Assembly (NCBI RefSeq): GCF_900583165.1
Contig: NZ_UTKY01000052.1
Coordinates: 1 to 64,000, forward strand
Reading direction: 5' to 3'
Origin: Pseudomonas viridiflava
Lineage (GTDB): Bacteria > Pseudomonadota > Gammaproteobacteria > Pseudomonadales > Pseudomonadaceae
DNA length: 64,000 bases
Shown: piece by piece, positions 8,304 through 18,924 of the stretch
Position numbering within the stretch: position 1 is the first letter of the stretch
Layout: each line of letters begins with the position of its first letter
Notes under the pieces: generated by a model
The model's input: the letters and a program-made list of their open reading frames with translations, nothing else
What the model was told of the DNA's origin: nothing
Database searches by the model: none
Translations under genes and position numbers: made by a program

Positions 8304-10955
8304 TTATTCCTGCGGTTCTTCTTCGTCTGCGGCAGCATCGAGGGTTGGCTCGTCGACGTTGTCATCGCCGCTTGCGATGACCTCGCCATCAAACTCACCT
8401 TCCAGCTCTTCGCCTTCGACTTCCGATGGCTCCTGGACGCGCTCCAGCCCTACCAGCGTTTCGTCGCTGGCCAGCTTGATCAAGGTCACGCCCTGGGTGT
8501 TACGCCCCAGGCTCGAGACTTCTGCCACGCGGGTACGTACCAGGGTGCCCTGGTCGGAAATCAGCATGATCTCCTCACCATCCAACACCTGGACTGCGCC
8601 GACCAGACGGCCGTTGCGGTCGTTGCTGACCATGGCGATAACGCCTTGGCCGCCACGCTTGTACTCCGGGAACTCGCCGATGGCGGTGCGCTTGCCATAA
8701 CCACGCGCCGAAGCGGTGAGGATCTGGCTGCCTTCTTCCGGGATCAGCATCGAAATCAGCTTCTGCCCTTCTGGCAGGCGCATGCCGCGAACACCACGAG
8801 CGGTACGGCCCATGGCGCGAACGTCGGATTCCTTGAAGCGCGTGACCTTGCCGCCGTCGGAGAACAGCATGACTTCACGCTCGCCATCGGTGATGGCAGC
8901 CGAAATCAGTACGTCGCCTTCGTCCAGCTCCAGGGCGATCAGGCCCACGCTGCGCTGGCGGCTGAAGGATTCCAGCGGGGTCTTCTTCACGGTGCCTTTG
9001 GCGGTCGCCATGAAGATGAAGTGACCTTCGGTGTATTCCTCGACCGGCAGCATGGTGGTGATGTATTCATCACTGTCCAGCGGCAGCAGGTTGACCAGTG
9101 GGCGACCACGGGCGGCACGGGACGCTTCCGGGATTTCGTAGGTTTTCAGCCAGTACACCTTGCCTTTGCTAGAGAACAGCAGCAGCGTGGTGTGGCTGTT
9201 GGCAACCAGCAGGTGAGCGATGTAGTCCTCATCCTTAACGCCGGTAGCCGATTTACCTTTGCCGCCACGACGCTGGGCCTGGTACGCAGCCAGCGGCTGG
9301 GTCTTGGCATAGCCACCGTGGGAAATGGTCACGACGCGCTCTTCTTCCGGGATCATGTCACCCAGGGTCAGGTCGAGGCGTGCATCAAGGATCTCGGTGC
9401 GGCGCACGTCGCCGTATTCGGCACGGATAACTTCCAGTTCTTCGCGGATCACTTCCATCAGGCGCACGGCGCTGCTGAGGATACGGATCAACTCGCCGAT
9501 CTGGTTGAGGATCTCCTGGTACTCGGCCAGCAGCTTCTCGTGCTCCAGGCCGGTCAGGCGGTGCAGACGCAGTTCCAGGATGGCCTGGGCCTGCTCTGGC
9601 GACAGGAAGTACTTGCCTTCGCGCAGACCGTACTGTGGGTCCAGGGTCTCTGGACGGCACGAGTCAGCGCCGGCACGTTCAACCATGGCCACCACGGCGC
9701 TGGACTCCCAAGGCGTGCTGATCAGCGCTTCCTTGGCTTCCGACGGCGTTGGCGAGGCCTTGATGAGGGCGATTACCGGGTCGATGTTCGACAGCGCAAC
9801 AGCCTGGCCTTCCAGGATGTGGCCGCGTTCGCGGGCCTTGCGCAGTTCAAATACGGTACGGCGGGTGACCACTTCGCGGCGGTGACGTACGAAGGCTTCC
9901 AGCAGATCCTTGAGGTTCAGGATGCGCGGGCGGCCGTCGATCAGGGCAACCACGTTGATACCAAACACGCTTTGCAGCTGGGTCTGGGCGTAGAGATTGT
10001 TGAGGATCACCTCAGGCACTTCGCCACGACGCAGCTCGATCACCACGCGCATACCGTCTTTGTCAGACTCGTCGCGCAGTTCGGTGATGCCTTCGAGCTT
10101 CTTCTCTTTAACCAGCTCGGCGATCTTCTCGATCAGACGTGCTTTGTTCAGCTGGTAAGGGAGCTCAGTGATGACGATCTGCTGGCGGCCACCGACCTTG
10201 TCGATGTCTTCGATCATCGAGCGGGCGCGCATGTAAATGCGGCCACGGCCGGTGCGGTAGGCTTCGATGATACCGGCGCGACCGTTGATGATCGCGGCAG
10301 TCGGGAAGTCTGGACCCGGGATGTATTGCATCAGCTCATCGACGGTCAGCTCAGGATTGTCGATGAGGGCCAGGCAACCGTCGATGACTTCACCGAGGTT
10401 GTGTGGCGGGATGTTGGTGGCCATGCCCACGGCAATACCGCTGGAACCGTTGACCAGCAGGTTGGGAATACGGGTTGGCATGACCGCCGGGATCATTTCG
10501 GTGCCGTCGTAGTTCGGCACCCAGTCCACGGTTTCTTTGTGCAGGTCAGCCAGCAGCTCGTGCGCCAGCTTGGTCATGCGCACTTCGGTGTATCGCATGG
10601 CCGCAGCGTTGTCTCCGTCGACCGAACCGAAGTTGCCCTGGCCGTCTACCAGCAGGTAGCGCAGGGAAAACGGCTGGGCCATCCGAACGATGGTGTCGTA
10701 CACCGCAGTGTCGCCGTGAGGGTGATACTTACCGATCACGTCACCGACAACACGGGCAGATTTCTTGTACGGCTTGTTCCAGTCGTTACCCAGCTCGCTC
10801 ATCGCGAACAGCACACGCCGGTGCACGGGCTTCAAGCCATCGCGCGCATCAGGCAGTGCCCGACCGACAATTACGCTCATCGCGTAGTCGAGGTAGGACT
10901 GTTTCAGCTCGTCTTCGATATTGACCGGGAGGATTTCTTTGGCCAGTTCGCCCAT
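8304..10955 (-). CDS. gyrA: DNA gyrase subunit A
   Basis: This 883-residue subunit breaks and rejoins DNA during negative supercoiling. The catalytic tyrosine is Y122 in AAAMRYTE. The quinolone-resistance region reads [10 protein letters not shown] with T83 and D87, the susceptible-type residues of Pseudomonas. The QRRGGKG sequence (GyrA box) is present at the start of the C-terminal beta-pinwheel, and the tail is very acidic (Glu/Asp-rich), as usual in Pseudomonas GyrA. The ATG at 10955 is followed by the conserved [17 protein letters not shown]. It is the first supraoperon gene and is followed by a terminator-like hairpin and a REPIN. Confidence 0.98.
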   Translation of the reverse strand: MGELAKEILPVNIEDELKQSYLDYAMSVIVGRALPDARDGLKPVHRRVLFAMSELGNDWNKPYKKSARVVGDVIGKYHPHGDTAVYDTIVRMAQPFSLRYLLVDGQGNFGSVDGDNAAAMRYTEVRMTKLAHELLADLHKETVDWVPNYDGTEMIPAVMPTRIPNLLVNGSSGIAVGMATNIPPHNLGEVIDGCLALIDNPELTVDELMQYIPGPDFPTAAIINGRAGIIEAYRTGRGRIYMRARSMIEDIDKVGGRQQIVITELPYQLNKARLIEKIAELVKEKKLEGITELRDESDKDGMRVVIELRRGEVPEVILNNLYAQTQLQSVFGINVVALIDGRPRILNLKDLLEAFVRHRREVVTRRTVFELRKARERGHILEGQAVALSNIDPVIALIKASPTPSEAKEALISTPWESSAVVAMVERAGADSCRPETLDPQYGLREGKYFLSPEQAQAILELRLHRLTGLEHEKLLAEYQEILNQIGELIRILSSAVRLMEVIREELEVIRAEYGDVRRTEILDARLDLTLGDMIPEEERVVTISHGGYAKTQPLAAYQAQRRGGKGKSATGVKDEDYIAHLLVANSHTTLLLFSSKGKVYWLKTYEIPEASRAARGRPLVNLLPLDSDEYITTMLPVEEYTEGHFIFMATAKGTVKKTPLESFSRQRSVGLIALELDEGDVLISAAITDGEREVMLFSDGGKVTRFKESDVRAMGRTARGVRGMRLPEGQKLISMLIPEEGSQILTASARGYGKRTAIGEFPEYKRGGQGVIAMVSNDRNGRLVGAVQVLDGEEIMLISDQGTLVRTRVAEVSSLGRNTQGVTLIKLASDETLVGLERVQEPSEVEGEELEGEFDGEVIASGDDNVDEPTLDAAADEEEPQE

Positions 10956-11379
10956 GAGAAGCCTGATTCCTTTTTCGGGTGAAACCTCGTCACATCCATA
11001 TGGGACGAACGAAGCTCGCCGCTGCCGGCACAGTGCCTGACAACGACTTACGACAAATCAACGAGTTATGACACGGATCTGCACGTTATGGGCAACCCCT
11101 CGGGGCGGCCCTGGAAACCGCCGGATGTTATCACAATCGCCGCCACGCACCTATCCCCCTGATGCGCATGGAGCATAGTTAGTTGACGGGTGACAGGCTT
11201 GAGGGGGACGAGAGAGGCTTAGAGAGGAATTGGTACTGTTTTTTGTGGTGGGATCCGAGGGTTTTGTTGACTTTGAAGGCCAATCGGGGGCAAGCCCCCT
11301 CCCACATTTTGACTGTATTCACAATTCCAGTGTGGGAGGGGGCTTGCCCCCGATAGCAATCTCACAAGCACCCAAGCCC
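10956..11379. other. Intergenic region upstream of gyrA
   Basis: This 424-bp gap lies between the gyrA start and the mtnA stop (both minus). The part next to gyrA should hold its promoter and leader; no clear sigma-70 hexamers could be assigned by eye. A REPIN fills 11281-11357. No open frame with coding character was found. Confidence 0.6.
11281..11357. repeat. REPIN downstream of mtnA
   Basis: Two inverted copies of the TGTGGGAGGGGGCTTGCCCC REP (about 11281-11306 and 11330-11357) are separated by a spacer of about 24 bp. Same REP class as the elements at 15363, 16296 and 38735. Confidence 0.9.
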
Positions 11380-12450
11380 TCAATGCAGCCGCTTACGGCA
11401 CATCAACTTGGCCAACTTGGCCACGTCCGGTCGCTCGACAACCCCCTTTTCAGTCACGATCACATCGATCAAATCGGCCGGCGTTACATCGAACACCGGA
11501 TTAAACGCCTCCACGCCCAGCCGCTGACCGACGATCTCCAGCAACTCATCGGTATCACGTTCTTCCAATGCAACGTCTTCGCCAGTGGCCAGCATCAAGT
11601 CAATGCTAGAACTCGGCGCCACCACCATAAAACGCACGCCGTGATGCATGGCGCACACCGCAAGCTGGTAGGTGCCAATCTTGCTGATCACATCGCCATT
11701 GGCGGTAATGCAATCAGCGCCGACGACGACCCAAGTCACGCCCTTGGTCTTGAGGATGTGCGCGTCAGCCGAGTCAGCATTCACCGTCACCGGAATGCCC
11801 TCACCCGCCAATTCCCAGGCCGTTAGCCGCGAACCCTGCAGCCATGGGCGGGTTTCGTTGGCGTAGACCTGCTCCACCAAGCCCTCCAGGAAAGCCCCGC
11901 GAATCACCCCCAGCGCCGTGCCGACACCGCCGGTCGAGAGCGCGCCCGCGTTGCCGTGGGTCAGGATCGCCTGGGCATTGCCCTGATGCTTGCGAATCCG
12001 CTCGACACCCAACTGGGCCATGACAAGATTGGCTTCGCGATCACTCTCATGAATCGCAATCGCCTCGGCTTCCAGCACCGCCAGCGGATCGGCGTGTTTC
12101 TTGACCCGGTCCAGGCGATCGCGCATGCGCTTGAGGGCCCAGAACAAGTTCGAGGCGGTCGGGCGGGTATCGGCCAACAGTGCGTAGTCCTCTTCCCATG
12201 CTGCCTGCCAGTCACCGCCCTCGGCGATCCGCTCACGGGCAGCGAGCACCAGGCCATAGGCGGCGCTGATGCCGATAGCCGACGCGCCACGCACCACCAT
12301 CGAGCGGATGGCCGCAGCCACCTCTTCAACCGTTAAGCAGGCGACCCAGTGTTCACTGGACGGCAAGGCACGTTGATCGAGCAGGTGCAGCGCGCCGTCG
12401 CGCCAATCGATGGCCTTTATCTTCTCCGCAGCCAACAGTCGATCGCGCAT
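11380..12450 (-). CDS. mtnA: S-methyl-5-thioribose-1-phosphate isomerase
   Basis: This 356-residue enzyme of the eIF2B-like isomerase family converts methylthioribose-1-phosphate to methylthioribulose-1-phosphate in methionine salvage. Conserved segments are [15 protein letters not shown] (phosphate binding), [13 protein letters not shown] and [18 protein letters not shown], the last with the catalytic Asp region. The start is ATG at 12450 ([11 protein letters not shown]), behind a GGAGTTAGGA ribosome site; the longer frame to 12474 is less likely. It is divergent from the MTA deaminase at 12559, with a 108-bp shared control region, and the two encode steps of the same pathway. Confidence 0.96.
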   Translation of the reverse strand: MRDRLLAAEKIKAIDWRDGALHLLDQRALPSSEHWVACLTVEEVAAAIRSMVVRGASAIGISAAYGLVLAARERIAEGGDWQAAWEEDYALLADTRPTASNLFWALKRMRDRLDRVKKHADPLAVLEAEAIAIHESDREANLVMAQLGVERIRKHQGNAQAILTHGNAGALSTGGVGTALGVIRGAFLEGLVEQVYANETRPWLQGSRLTAWELAGEGIPVTVNADSADAHILKTKGVTWVVVGADCITANGDVISKIGTYQLAVCAMHHGVRFMVVAPSSSIDLMLATGEDVALEERDTDELLEIVGQRLGVEAFNPVFDVTPADLIDVIVTEKGVVERPDVAKLAKLMCRKRLH

Positions 12451-12558
12451 TCCTAACTCCGCACTCAGAAACAAAGCCGCCGATTATAGCGATCCGCCAG
12501 CCAGGACGCTCGGGTATACTTCGCCCCTCTTTTATAGCTGCCTGGGAAGAAGCCTTCG

Positions 12559-13890
12559 ATGACCGCCACCGCCGCCCCGCTCGACTTGTTGCTATTGCCG
12601 ACCTGGCTGGTACCCGTCGAACCTGCCGGCGTGGTGCTCAAGGAACACGGCCTGGGCATCCGCGACGGGCGTATCGCGTTTATCGGCCCGCGCGCGGCGG
12701 CACTGAAGCTTGCCGCCACTGAAACCCGCGAGTTGCCGGGCATGTTGCTCAGCCCCGGCCTGATCAATGCCCACGGCCATGCAGCGATGAGCTTGTTTCG
12801 CGGCCTGGCCGACGACCTGCCGCTGATGACCTGGCTGGAAAAACACATCTGGCCCGCCGAGGCCAAGTGGGTCGATGAGGCGTTCGTACGCGACGGCACC
12901 GACCTGGCGATCGCCGAGCAGCTCAAGGGCGGCATCACCTGCTTCTCGGACATGTACTTCTACCCCAAGGTCGCCAGCGACTGCGTGCACAACAGCGGCA
13001 TGCGCGCGCAGATCGCGATTCCGATCCTCGATTTCCCGATCCCCGGTGCCAGCAGCGCCGACGAGGCAATCCGCCAGGGTATCGAGCTGTTTGGCGACCT
13101 CAAGCACCACCCGCGCATCAAGATCACCTTCGGCCCCCACGCACCGTACACCGTGTGCGACGACAACCTGGAAAAGATCCGGGTGATCGCCGAAGAGCTG
13201 GACGCCGCCATCCATATGCACGTTCACGAAACCGCCTTCGAAGTGCAGCAAGCTGTCGAGAAGACTGGCGAACGGCCATTGGCGCGTTTGGGCCGCCTCG
13301 GGCTGTTGGGCCCGCGCTTCCAGGCCGTTCATATGACCCAAATCAGCGAGGACGACCTGGCTTTGCTGGTAGAAAGCAACACCAGCATCATCCATTGCCC
13401 GGAATCGAACCTGAAACTGGCCAGCGGCTTTTGCCCGGTGGAGCGTCTGTGGCAGGCTGGCGTCAATGTGGCCATCGGCACCGATGGCGCCGCCAGTAAC
13501 AACGACTTGGACCTATTGGGCGAAACCCGTACGGCGGCGATGCTGGCCAAGGCCGTCGCCGGTTCCGCCACCGCACTGGACGCGCACCGAGCGCTGCGCA
13601 TGGCTACGCTCAATGGTGCACGGGCCATGGGCCTGGAAAGCGAGATTGGCTCGCTGGAAGTGGGCAAGGCTGCGGATATCGTCGCCTTCGACTTGTCGGG
13701 GCTGGCGCAACAACCGATCTACGATCCGGTCTCACAGCTTATCTATGCCACCGGACGTGATTGCGTGAAACACCTTTGGGTCGCCGGCAAACAGTTGCTC
13801 GACGACCGGCAATTGACCCGCATGGATGAACAACAGTTGACCGCCACGGCCATTGCCTGGGGCCAACGCATCAGCGGGCACAGCGAATAA
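12559..13890 (+). CDS. 5'-methylthioadenosine deaminase (TRZ/ATZ amidohydrolase)
   Basis: This 443-residue amidohydrolase has the metal-binding H72-x-H74 ([10 protein letters not shown]), later histidines in HMHVHE and VHMTQ, and the catalytic aspartate in [12 protein letters not shown]. Its P. aeruginosa counterpart next to mtnA and ubiG deaminates methylthioadenosine to methylthioinosine, which a phosphorylase then cleaves to the substrate of MtnA. Deamination of S-adenosylhomocysteine or related purines is an alternative. The N-terminal beta-sandwich strand ([11 protein letters not shown]) and C-terminal [16 protein letters not shown] segment are normal for the family. The divergent position beside mtnA supports a salvage role. 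Confidence 0.9.
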   Translation: MTATAAPLDLLLLPTWLVPVEPAGVVLKEHGLGIRDGRIAFIGPRAAALKLAATETRELPGMLLSPGLINAHGHAAMSLFRGLADDLPLMTWLEKHIWPAEAKWVDEAFVRDGTDLAIAEQLKGGITCFSDMYFYPKVASDCVHNSGMRAQIAIPILDFPIPGASSADEAIRQGIELFGDLKHHPRIKITFGPHAPYTVCDDNLEKIRVIAEELDAAIHMHVHETAFEVQQAVEKTGERPLARLGRLGLLGPRFQAVHMTQISEDDLALLVESNTSIIHCPESNLKLASGFCPVERLWQAGVNVAIGTDGAASNNDLDLLGETRTAAMLAKAVAGSATALDAHRALRMATLNGARAMGLESEIGSLEVGKAADIVAFDLSGLAQQPIYDPVSQLIYATGRDCVKHLWVAGKQLLDDRQLTRMDEQQLTATAIAWGQRISGHSE

Positions 13891-13893
13891 CGC

Positions 13894-13921
13894 CGGCCTT
13901 GAGTGCACGCATTCAAGGCCG
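13894..13921 (+). terminator. Hairpin between the deaminase gene and ubiG
   Basis: CGGCCTTGA and TCAAGGCCG pair over 9 bp, with further pairing inside the 10-base loop. It begins 3 bp after the deaminase stop and lies 34 bp before ubiG. There is no T run, so it may be an attenuator or mRNA stabiliser rather than a full terminator. Confidence 0.4.
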
Positions 13922-13954
13922 ACAAACCGATTTATCAGATTTAGAGGATTCACC

Positions 13955-14653
13955 ATGAGCAACGTCGACCACGCTGAAATCGCCAAATTCGAAGCCCTGG
14001 CTCACCGCTGGTGGGACCGCGAAAGCGAGTTCAAGCCGCTGCACGACATCAACCCGCTGCGGGTCAATTGGATTGATGAGCGCGTCAACCTGGCAGGCAA
14101 AAAGGTGCTGGACGTCGGTTGCGGCGGCGGCATCCTCAGCGAAGCCATGGCCCAGCGCGGCGCGACCGTAATGGGTATCGACATGGGCGAAGCACCGCTG
14201 GCCGTGGCCCAACTGCACCAACTGGAATCGGGTGTGAGCGTGGAATACCGCCAGATCACCGCCGAAGACCTGGCTGAGGAAATGCCCGAGCAGTTCGACG
14301 TGGTCACCTGCCTTGAGATGCTTGAGCACGTGCCGGACCCGTCCTCGGTGATCCGCGCCTGTTTCCGCATGGTCAAGCCGGGCGGCCAGGTGTTCTTCTC
14401 CACCATCAACCGCAACCCCAAGGCCTACCTGTTCGCGATTATCGGCGCCGAATACATCATGAAGCTGTTGCCGCGCGGCACCCATGACTTCAAGAAATTC
14501 ATCCGCCCATCCGAGTTGGGCGCATGGAGCCGCCAGGCCGGCCTGACCGTCAAAGACATCATCGGCCTGACCTACAACCCGCTGACCAAGCACTACAAGC
14601 TGGCCAACGACGTAGACGTCAACTACATGATCCAGACCCTGCGCGAGGAGTGA
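13955..14653 (+). CDS. ubiG: Ubiquinone biosynthesis O-methyltransferase
   Basis: This 232-residue class I SAM methyltransferase carries out both O-methylations in ubiquinone synthesis. It has the SAM-binding [13 protein letters not shown] (motif I), [13 protein letters not shown], and the family segments [13 protein letters not shown] and the [10 protein letters not shown] stretch. It starts at ATG 13955 behind an AGAGG site and begins [13 protein letters not shown] with the characteristic HRWWD motif. The mupP GTG start follows 4 bp after its stop codon, so the two are probably cotranscribed. Confidence 0.97.
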   Translation: MSNVDHAEIAKFEALAHRWWDRESEFKPLHDINPLRVNWIDERVNLAGKKVLDVGCGGGILSEAMAQRGATVMGIDMGEAPLAVAQLHQLESGVSVEYRQITAEDLAEEMPEQFDVVTCLEMLEHVPDPSSVIRACFRMVKPGGQVFFSTINRNPKAYLFAIIGAEYIMKLLPRGTHDFKKFIRPSELGAWSRQAGLTVKDIIGLTYNPLTKHYKLANDVDVNYMIQTLREE

Positions 14654-14657
14654 GCCT

Positions 14658-15329
14658 GTGAAGTTGCGAGCAGTTCTCTTCGACATGGACGGCACCCTGC
14701 TGGACACCGCGCCGGACTTTATCGCCATCTGCCAGGCCATGCGCGCTGACCGAGGCCTTGCGCCGATCAATGACCAGCACATCCGCGATGAAATCTCTGG
14801 CGGTGCGCGGGCGATGGTTGCCGTGACCTTCTCGATGGACCCGGAATCGCCAGGGTTCGAGGAGCTTCGCCTGGAGTTCCTGGAGCGCTACGTCAAGGGT
14901 TGCGCAGTCCACAGCAAGCTGTTCGACGGCATGGCCGAGTTGCTGGAGGACATTGAGAAAGCCCACTTGATCTGGGGCGTGGTCACCAACAAGCCATTGC
15001 GCTTTGCCGAACCGATCATGCAGCAATTGGGCTTGGCCCAGCGCTCGGCGCTGCTGATCTGCCCGGACCATGTGAAAAACAGCAAGCCGGACCCAGAGCC
15101 GATGATCCTGGCGTGCAAGATGCTCGACCTGGACCCGGCCAGTGTGTTGTTCGTGGGCGATGACCTGCGCGACATCGAGTCTGGCCGCGACGCGGGCACG
15201 CGCACTGCTGCGGTCACCTATGGCTATATCCACCCGGACGACAACCCGCGCCATTGGGGCGCCGATGTGGTGGTGGATCACCCGCTGGAACTGCGCAAGG
15301 TGCTGGACAACGCGCTGTGCAGTTGCTGA
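14658..15329 (+). CDS. mupP: N-acetylmuramic acid 6-phosphate phosphatase
   Basis: This 223-residue HAD-IA phosphatase has the DMDGT nucleophile motif (D9, D11), VVTNKP (motif II), the lysine in KPDPEP, and the acidic [14 protein letters not shown] motif. The HAD gene directly after ubiG in Pseudomonas (PA3172 in P. aeruginosa) is MupP, which dephosphorylates MurNAc-6-phosphate in the recycling route that bypasses MurA and underlies intrinsic fosfomycin tolerance. Earlier annotations call it phosphoglycolate phosphatase (gph). The assignment rests on family plus conserved position. The start is GTG at 14658. Confidence 0.88.
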   Translation: MKLRAVLFDMDGTLLDTAPDFIAICQAMRADRGLAPINDQHIRDEISGGARAMVAVTFSMDPESPGFEELRLEFLERYVKGCAVHSKLFDGMAELLEDIEKAHLIWGVVTNKPLRFAEPIMQQLGLAQRSALLICPDHVKNSKPDPEPMILACKMLDLDPASVLFVGDDLRDIESGRDAGTRTAAVTYGYIHPDDNPRHWGADVVVDHPLELRKVLDNALCSC

Positions 15330-15362
15330 GTGTTCACCATTTTTACTGACCAATGAAGATCC

Positions 15363-15469
15363 AATGTGGGAGGGGGCTTGCCCCCGATAGCGGTGGGTCA
15401 GCCTGCACCTCTATTACTGATAGGCCCTCATCGGGGGCAAGTCGAACCGTCGCACCGCCCCTCCCACAG
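15363..15469. repeat. REPIN with a longer right arm
   Basis: The left REP (15363-15388) is the standard GTGGGAGGGGGCTTGCCCCC form. The right copy (from about 15430) reads ATCGGGGGCAAG, then about 15 extra bases, then GCCCCTCCCACA. The pair lies between mupP and yciK. Confidence 0.85.
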
Positions 15470-15530
15470 GGGATCTTCAGTGTTTTCAGATTTGGGGTTT
15501 ATAAGCTGCTGAATTTTGTCGAGGCTATTT

Positions 15531-16271
15531 ATGTTTGATTACTCTGCACGTCCAGAACTGCTCAAAGGCCGGGTGATCCTGGTCACCGGCGCCGGCCGCG
15601 GGATTGGCGCGGCAGCCGCGAAAACCTACGCGGCCCACGGCGCCACCGTATTGCTGCTGGGCAAGACCGAAGCCAACCTGGCCCAGGTGTACGACGAGAT
15701 CGAAGCGGCCGGTCATGCTCAGCCCGTGGTAATCCCGTTCAACCTGGAGACCGCCCTGCCCCATCAATACGATGAGCTGGCAGCAATGATCGAAAAAGAG
15801 TTCGGCCACCTCGACGGCCTGCTGCACAACGCCTCGATCATCGGCCCGCGCACGCCGATCGAGCAGTTGTCCGGCGAGAACTTCATGCGGGTAATGCACG
15901 TGAACGTCAACGCGATGTTTATGCTGACCAGCACCTTGTTGCCGCTGCTCAAGCTGTCCCAGGATGCATCGGTGGTGTTCACCTCCAGCAGCGTCGGGCG
16001 CAAGGGCCGGGCTTACTGGGGGGCATATGGTGTGTCGAAGTTTGCCACCGAAGGCCTGATGCAGACCTTGGCCGATGAGCTGGACACCGTCGCGCCGGTG
16101 CGGGCCAACAGCATCAACCCGGGTGCCACACGCACCAGCATGCGGGCCCAGGCGTATCCGGGGGAGAACCCAACGGACAACCCAACGCCAGAAGAGATCA
16201 TGCCGGTGTATTTGTACCTGATGGGGCCGGACAGCACAGGCATCAATGGGCAAGCGTTCGACGCGCAATAA
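15531..16271 (+). CDS. yciK: YciK-type short-chain oxidoreductase
   Basis: This 246-residue SDR protein has the NADP-binding TGAGRGIG motif, NASIIGP, and a Ser...Tyr-x3-Lys catalytic set (SSSVGRKGRAYWGAYGVSK). The N-terminal MFDYSARPELLKGRVILVTG matches the conserved YciK family, whose physiological substrate is not established. The ATG at 15531 follows a GAGG site at 15521. REPINs flank the gene on both sides, and it converges on the ABC operon. The family assignment is strong; the reaction is unknown. Confidence 0.92.
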   Translation: MFDYSARPELLKGRVILVTGAGRGIGAAAAKTYAAHGATVLLLGKTEANLAQVYDEIEAAGHAQPVVIPFNLETALPHQYDELAAMIEKEFGHLDGLLHNASIIGPRTPIEQLSGENFMRVMHVNVNAMFMLTSTLLPLLKLSQDASVVFTSSSVGRKGRAYWGAYGVSKFATEGLMQTLADELDTVAPVRANSINPGATRTSMRAQAYPGENPTDNPTPEEIMPVYLYLMGPDSTGINGQAFDAQ

Positions 16272-16295
16272 CACCTGGCACTACACAAAACCAAT

Positions 16296-16384
16296 TGTGG
16301 GAGGGGGCTTGCCCCCGATAGCGGTGGATCAGTCACAGATGCAATGACTGAAAATCAGCTATCGGGGGCAAGCCCCCTCCCACA
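16296..16384. repeat. REPIN between convergent yciK and the ABC operon
   Basis: Two nearly perfect inverted REPs (TGTGGGAGGGGGCTTGCCCC; 16296-16320 and 16360-16384) with a spacer of about 40 bp. Placed between converging genes, it may also act as a transcription end or mRNA stabiliser. Confidence 0.9.
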
Positions 16385-16409
16385 TTTGTATTGCGGTGGG
16401 CTTGAGAGC

Positions 16410-17924
16410 TTAGTTTTTCACCACTTCTTCAAGGGTGAAGCGGCCCAGCGGGTTTTGCAGGAAGTTGCTGATGTTGCTGCGTGAGATGTTGATGTACGGG
16501 CTGTAGTACAGGTCAATCCAGTTCACATCCTGCTTCGCCAATTTCTGCAACTCCACATACATCTGCTCACGCTTGACCGGGTCGGCCTCGATGCGTGCTT
16601 GCGCCACCAGCGCCTTGACCTTGTCGTTCTTGTAACGGGTCATGTAGTTCTGGTTGGTGTCGTGGCCCAGCACGAAGGTGGTTTTCTGGTCAGGGTCGAG
16701 GATGTCGTTGGTCCAGTACATCACCGAAATATCGTACTCACCGTCCACCAGCATCTGCCAGCTTTGGGTCGGGTCGACCTTTTGCAGGTTGGCGGTGACG
16801 CCGACCTTGGCCAACTGGTCCTTGATGATCACCGCAATCTGCTCGTCGGCTTCGTTACCGGCGTTAACCACATAGTTCAGCTTCAAGTCCTTGGCGCCCG
16901 CAGCGGCCAGCAGTTTCTTGGCTTCAGTCGGGTCGTATGGGCGCTGCAGGTTGTTGGCGTAGTGGTACAGCGAGCCCTTAGGGATGTAGGAATAGGCCAC
17001 GGTGCCCTGACCGAAGGTGGCGGTCTTCACCAGCGATTGTTTATCGATGGCCATGTCCAGGGCCTGGCGTACTTCCGGCTTGGCCAGCAAGCCGTGCTCG
17101 TGGTTGATCAGCAGGTGATCTTCACGAGTGGACGGGTCGGCATGCACCACCACGTTCTTGTCTTTCTTCAGCTCTTCTACCCGCGAAAAGGGTACGAAGA
17201 TCGCGGTGTCCAGTTCGTTGTTCTGCACCATGCGCATGCGGGTATTGTCGTCGGTCACCGAGACCCACTCCACGCCATCCAGGCTCACGTTCTTGGCTTG
17301 CCAGAAGTTCGGATTCTTTTTCAGGATCACCCGGTCGCCCTTGCGCCACTCCTCCACGGTAAACGCGCCGGACGTCACCGGGTTTTCCGAGTAGGCGTCT
17401 TCACCCATCTTGGTCATGGCTTTTTCCGACAGGATAGATACCGTCGGCGACGCCAGTTGTGAAAGGAAGGCTACCGCCGGGGTCTTGAGCGTGACCACCA
17501 GGGTTTTTGGGTCAGCCGCCTTGGCCGTGTCGATCAGGTTAAAGGGGTCGGCCCACAGCGAGGCTTTGTTGTCGCGAATACGCAGCAGGCTGAATGCCGC
17601 ATCTTCTGCGGTGATCGCCGAGCCATCAGAGAACTTGGCGTCGCGCAGTTTGAAGGTGTAGGTCAGGCCGTCCTTGGAAATGTCCCAGCTTTCTGCCAGC
17701 CCCGGCTCCATTTTGGTGCCCAGGTTGTCGACGCGCACCAAGGTGTCGTAGACGTTGGCGAATACCCAGGTGTCGCGGTTTTGCGCGCTTTTGATCGGAT
17801 CGAACGTGGTGCTGTCTTCACGGCAGCCGATGGTCAGTACGCCGGCGGCCTGGGCGAGACCGGCGGTCAACGACCATGCGGTCAACGTAGCGGCGGCGAG
17901 CAACTTCAAGTGGCGCGATTGCAT
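16410..17924 (-). CDS. ABC transporter peptide-binding protein
   Basis: This 504-residue family 5 (DppA/OppA-type) periplasmic binding protein has a signal peptide with likely cleavage near AQA-AG (about residue 26). The mature part begins VLTIGCREDSTTFDPIKSAQ and carries typical segments such as MEPGLAESWDISKDG, NPVTSGAFTVEEWRKGDRV and PEVRQALDMAIDK. It is the last gene of the operon starting with the hydrolase at 22566; the ATPase stop is 1 bp upstream. The presumed substrate is a peptide or peptide-like amide, consistent with the linked peptidase; this is inferred. Related LuxR-solo loci encode a transporter for a plant-derived signal. Confidence 0.92.
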   Translation of the reverse strand: MQSRHLKLLAAATLTAWSLTAGLAQAAGVLTIGCREDSTTFDPIKSAQNRDTWVFANVYDTLVRVDNLGTKMEPGLAESWDISKDGLTYTFKLRDAKFSDGSAITAEDAAFSLLRIRDNKASLWADPFNLIDTAKAADPKTLVVTLKTPAVAFLSQLASPTVSILSEKAMTKMGEDAYSENPVTSGAFTVEEWRKGDRVILKKNPNFWQAKNVSLDGVEWVSVTDDNTRMRMVQNNELDTAIFVPFSRVEELKKDKNVVVHADPSTREDHLLINHEHGLLAKPEVRQALDMAIDKQSLVKTATFGQGTVAYSYIPKGSLYHYANNLQRPYDPTEAKKLLAAAGAKDLKLNYVVNAGNEADEQIAVIIKDQLAKVGVTANLQKVDPTQSWQMLVDGEYDISVMYWTNDILDPDQKTTFVLGHDTNQNYMTRYKNDKVKALVAQARIEADPVKREQMYVELQKLAKQDVNWIDLYYSPYINISRSNISNFLQNPLGRFTLEEVVKN

Positions 17925-17925
17925 G

Positions 17926-18924
17926 TCATAACTCCTTGTTTATAACGGCAGGAAGGGTCAACGGTTGTTCAAGCACGCAACTGTACCGATGCTCGTGCAG
18001 GAAGTGGGTAGGCGGCAACACCACGGAACACATGGCTTGCGCATGCCGGCAGCGCGGGTGAAAGGCGCAGCCTGTAGGCAAATTCAGCGGGCTCGGTGGC
18101 TCACCCGGCAGGGGTTCGGCAGGCAATGGCCGATAGGGATCGATCTCCGGAATCGCCTGGATCAGCGCCGCCGTGTACGGATGGCGTGGCGCGGTGAACA
18201 CGGCCTCCACCGGCCCTTCCTCGACGATTTTGCCCAGGTACATCACTGCCACGCGGTCGCACAGGCGACGCACGATGGCCAGGTCATGGGCGATAAACAG
18301 GATCGCCAGGTTCATGCGCTGTTGCAGCTCGAGCAACAGGTTGATGATCTGGCCCTGGATCGACACGTCCAGCGCCGCCACGCATTCGTCGGCGATGATC
18401 AGGCGCGGCTCCACGGCCAATGCCCGTGCAATGCCGACGCGCTGGCACTGGCCGCCGCTGAGGGAGCCGGGTTTGCGGCTGGCAAGTTCGGGGCGCAGGC
18501 CGACCAGGTCGAGCAGCTCATTGACCCGCGCGGGAATCTGCGCAGCGCTGACCTTACGTTGCACCCGCAATACTTCGGCAAGGGTTTCGCCGAGGGTGTG
18601 GCGCGGGTTCAGCGCCGCGTAGGGGTCCTGGAAGATCATTGCGGTTTCACGGCGCAATCGGTCGATGTCGATGGGGCTGCCATGGGCCATGTCGATGCCA
18701 TCGAACAGCACCTGGCCCGCGCTGATGGGGTTGAGGTGCAAAATCGCCCGGCCGAGCGTGCTTTTGCCGCTGCCGGACTCCCCCACCAACCCCAGTGTTT
18801 CGCCCGCCGCCAAGCTCAGCGACACACCGTTCACCGCCCTCACCCACTGTTTGTTCAAACCGAAAAAACCGGTGCCGGACGCAGCGAATCTCACTTCCAG
18901 ATCCTTGATCTGCAACAGGCTCAT
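17926..18924 (-). CDS. ABC transporter ATPase (DppF-like)
   Basis: This 332-residue ATPase of the peptide importer has Walker A GESGSGKS (48-55), the Q-loop [10 protein letters not shown], the signature LSGGQCQR (about 155-162), a Walker B ending IIADE (D179-E180) and the switch histidine in IAHDL. The C-terminal oligopeptide-transporter extension has the Cys-rich GCAFHPRC pattern that usually binds an iron-sulfur cluster. The residues after Walker B are CVAALD where the family normally has PVSALD, and the signature carries a cysteine, both unusual. The start ATG overlaps the previous gene by 4 bp (ATGA). It pairs with the DppD-like ATPase. Confidence 0.94.
   Translation of the reverse strand: MSLLQIKDLEVRFAASGTGFFGLNKQWVRAVNGVSLSLAAGETLGLVGESGSGKSTLGRAILHLNPISAGQVLFDGIDMAHGSPIDIDRLRRETAMIFQDPYAALNPRHTLGETLAEVLRVQRKVSAAQIPARVNELLDLVGLRPELASRKPGSLSGGQCQRVGIARALAVEPRLIIADECVAALDVSIQGQIINLLLELQQRMNLAILFIAHDLAIVRRLCDRVAVMYLGKIVEEGPVEAVFTAPRHPYTAALIQAIPEIDPYRPLPAEPLPGEPPSPLNLPTGCAFHPRCRHAQAMCSVVLPPTHFLHEHRYSCVLEQPLTLPAVINKEL

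Noticed and set aside
8430..10955. Quinolone-resistance mutation in gyrA
   Set aside because: Residues 83 and 87 are T and D, the susceptible Pseudomonas type.
8199..10982. Open frame of about 927 codons on the plus strand opposite gyrA
   Set aside because: It mirrors the codon pattern of gyrA on the other strand, has no domain, and no ribosome site at its start. GC-rich codons make such antisense frames common.
15430..15469. Insertion in the right REP arm near yciK
   Set aside because: The extra bases look like a known longer REP variant of the fluorescent pseudomonads rather than a fresh insertion.
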